Below, in pieces: positions 5,250 to 6,217 of a DNA stretch of 6,217 bases. Below the pieces are notes generated by a model. It was given only the letters and a program-made list of their open reading frames with translations. It was not told the DNA's origin and did not search any database. Source of the DNA: DAOPZC01 sp035353175 (GTDB lineage: Bacteria > Verrucomicrobiota > Kiritimatiellia > RFP12 > UBA1067); contig DAOPZC010000134.1 of the NCBI GenBank assembly GCA_035353175.1, positions 1 to 6,217 of the forward strand. The letters run 5' to 3'. Both the position numbers and the translations under genes were made by a program. Numbering within the stretch: position 1 is the first letter of the stretch; each line of letters opens with the position of its first letter.

Positions 5250-6217
5250 TTACTTCGCGTAAACCTTCTTCGCGTGGTAGTGGTTGTGCAGCAGGTGGTG
5301 GGCCTTCTCGCTGAGCGGCTTGCCCAGATAGTCGGCATACAGCTTCTGCACTTGCGGGTTGAGATGCGACATGCGCAGGACGCACTTCTCGTCATCGGTG
5401 TAGATGCCGGCGGTGCGGGCTTTGCGGACCTCGTCGGTCGCGCCGGTGGGCTGTCCGCCGCCGCCGATGCAGCCGCCGCGGCAGGCCATGACTTCGATGA
5501 AGTCGTAGCGCGGCTTGCGGCCGGCCTTGCGGTCCTCGCGGACGGCGTTGAGCACCTGCTCGACGTTGCCCATCTGGTGGGCAACGGCGATGTTCACCTT
5601 CGTGCCTTTGATGTCGATCGTCGCCTCTTTGACGCCTTCCATGCCGCGGACGGACTGGAAGTCGATCGAAGGCGGCTGCGCATCGCCGGTGATCAGGCAG
5701 TAGGCCGTACGCAGTGCGGCCTCCATCACGCCGCCGGTGACGCCGAAGATCGTGCCCGCGCCGGTGTAGTCGCCGAGAATCGAGTCGGCCTCTTCCTTCT
5801 CGAGGTTGAGGAAGTCGATGCCCGTGCTCTTGAACATGCGGGCCAGCTCGCGGGTGGTGAGCACCACGTCGATGTCCTGGTAGCCGCTGGCGAACATGGT
5901 CTCGCTGCGGGAGATCTCGTACTTCTTCGCCGTGCAGGGCATGACCGAGACCATAAAGATCTTGGAGGGGTCGATCCCCATCTTCTCGGCGTAATAGGTC
6001 TTCGAGAGCACGCCGAGCATCTGCTGCGGCGACTTGGCGGAGGAGAAGTTATCGATGAAGTCGGAGGCGTACTTCTCCATCCAGTCGGTCCACGCGGGGC
6101 AGCAGGAGGTGATCAGCGGCAACGTGCCGCCGGAGGTGAAGCGCTTGATGAACTCCGACCCCTCCTCCATGATGGTCACGTCGGCGCTGTAGTTGGTGTC
6201 GAAGACCGCCTTGAAGC
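5250..6217 (-). CDS. hydA: [FeFe] hydrogenase catalytic subunit, C-terminal part (5' end outside window)
   Basis: Reversible H2-forming enzyme of fermentative anaerobes. The visible 321 residues hold the whole H-cluster domain except its beginning. The three signature motifs are TSCCPAW (36-42), MPCTAKKYE (92-100) and EVMACRGGCIGGGGQP (241-256). They supply the four cluster ligands Cys39, Cys94, Cys245 and Cys249. The proton-path residues of Clostridium CpI (Glu279, Glu282, Arg286, Cys299, Ser319) all have counterparts: Glu18, Glu21, Arg25, Cys38, Ser58. The small-subunit-like tail ends HHLLHNHYHAKK. The gene runs off the window: 12 codons before the GTG at 6179 are in frame and match the family, so that GTG is internal. 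N-terminal ferredoxin-like domains are expected upstream. The sequence resembles the NADH-linked, often electron-bifurcating HydABC/Hnd group, but partners would lie outside the window. A strong terminator follows. Confidence 0.96.
   Translation of the reverse strand, partial: FKAVFDTNYSADVTIMEEGSEFIKRFTSGGTLPLITSCCPAWTDWMEKYASDFIDNFSSAKSPQQMLGVLSKTYYAEKMGIDPSKIFMVSVMPCTAKKYEISRSETMFASGYQDIDVVLTTRELARMFKSTGIDFLNLEKEEADSILGDYTGAGTIFGVTGGVMEAALRTAYCLITGDAQPPSIDFQSVRGMEGVKEATIDIKGTKVNIAVAHQMGNVEQVLNAVREDRKAGRKPRYDFIEVMACRGGCIGGGGQPTGATDEVRKARTAGIYTDDEKCVLRMSHLNPQVQKLYADYLGKPLSEKAHHLLHNHYHAKKVYAK

Overview
The window is a GC-rich piece of a bacterial chromosome. It carries six protein-coding genes, no RNA genes, no mobile elements and no CRISPR array. 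The best guess for the source is a PVC-superphylum anaerobe, probably Kiritimatiellota or Lentisphaerota. This rests on three things: an [FeFe] hydrogenase, the pair of secreted proteins (one with ANTGWI repeats, bacterial TSP3 calcium loops and a C-terminal Pro-Leu-Ala-Pro ending; one a beta-helix opening with a Thr-Leu-Asp-x-Val-Glu-Pro-Arg segment), and the style of the ribosomal proteins. The placement is inferred from remembered homologues, not computed.

Positions 1-1480, + strand: a compact translation operon rpsP (S16) - trmD (tRNA m1G37 methyltransferase) - rplS (L19). It ends at a strong hairpin at 1426-1473. The gene rimM, normally found between rpsP and trmD, is absent; only 17 bases separate the two.

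Positions 1482-3763, - strand: two genes for exported proteins, transcribed towards rplS. The first transcribed is a 451-residue right-handed beta-helix protein; 56 bases later comes a 289-residue repeat protein with calcium-binding loops. Both have Sec signal peptides and good ribosome binding sites, and they probably form one unit of cell-surface or extracellular proteins of unknown function. The 298-base region upstream holds two candidate promoters, a dyad over a consensus -35 box, small leader hairpins, and the terminator of the next gene.

Positions 4062-5117, - strand: a lipoprotein of the PotD/PotF polyamine-binding family, with its own terminator. No permease or ATPase genes are beside it, and several ligand-pocket residues differ from E. 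coli PotD.

Positions 5250-6217, - strand: the C-terminal 321 residues of an [FeFe] hydrogenase catalytic subunit, cut by the window edge, with all H-cluster motifs intact. It ends in a textbook terminator, so it is a separate transcription unit from potD.

I see no defence, mobile or other clearly new multi-gene system. The most novel material is the secreted gene pair and the altered pocket of the PotD-like protein.
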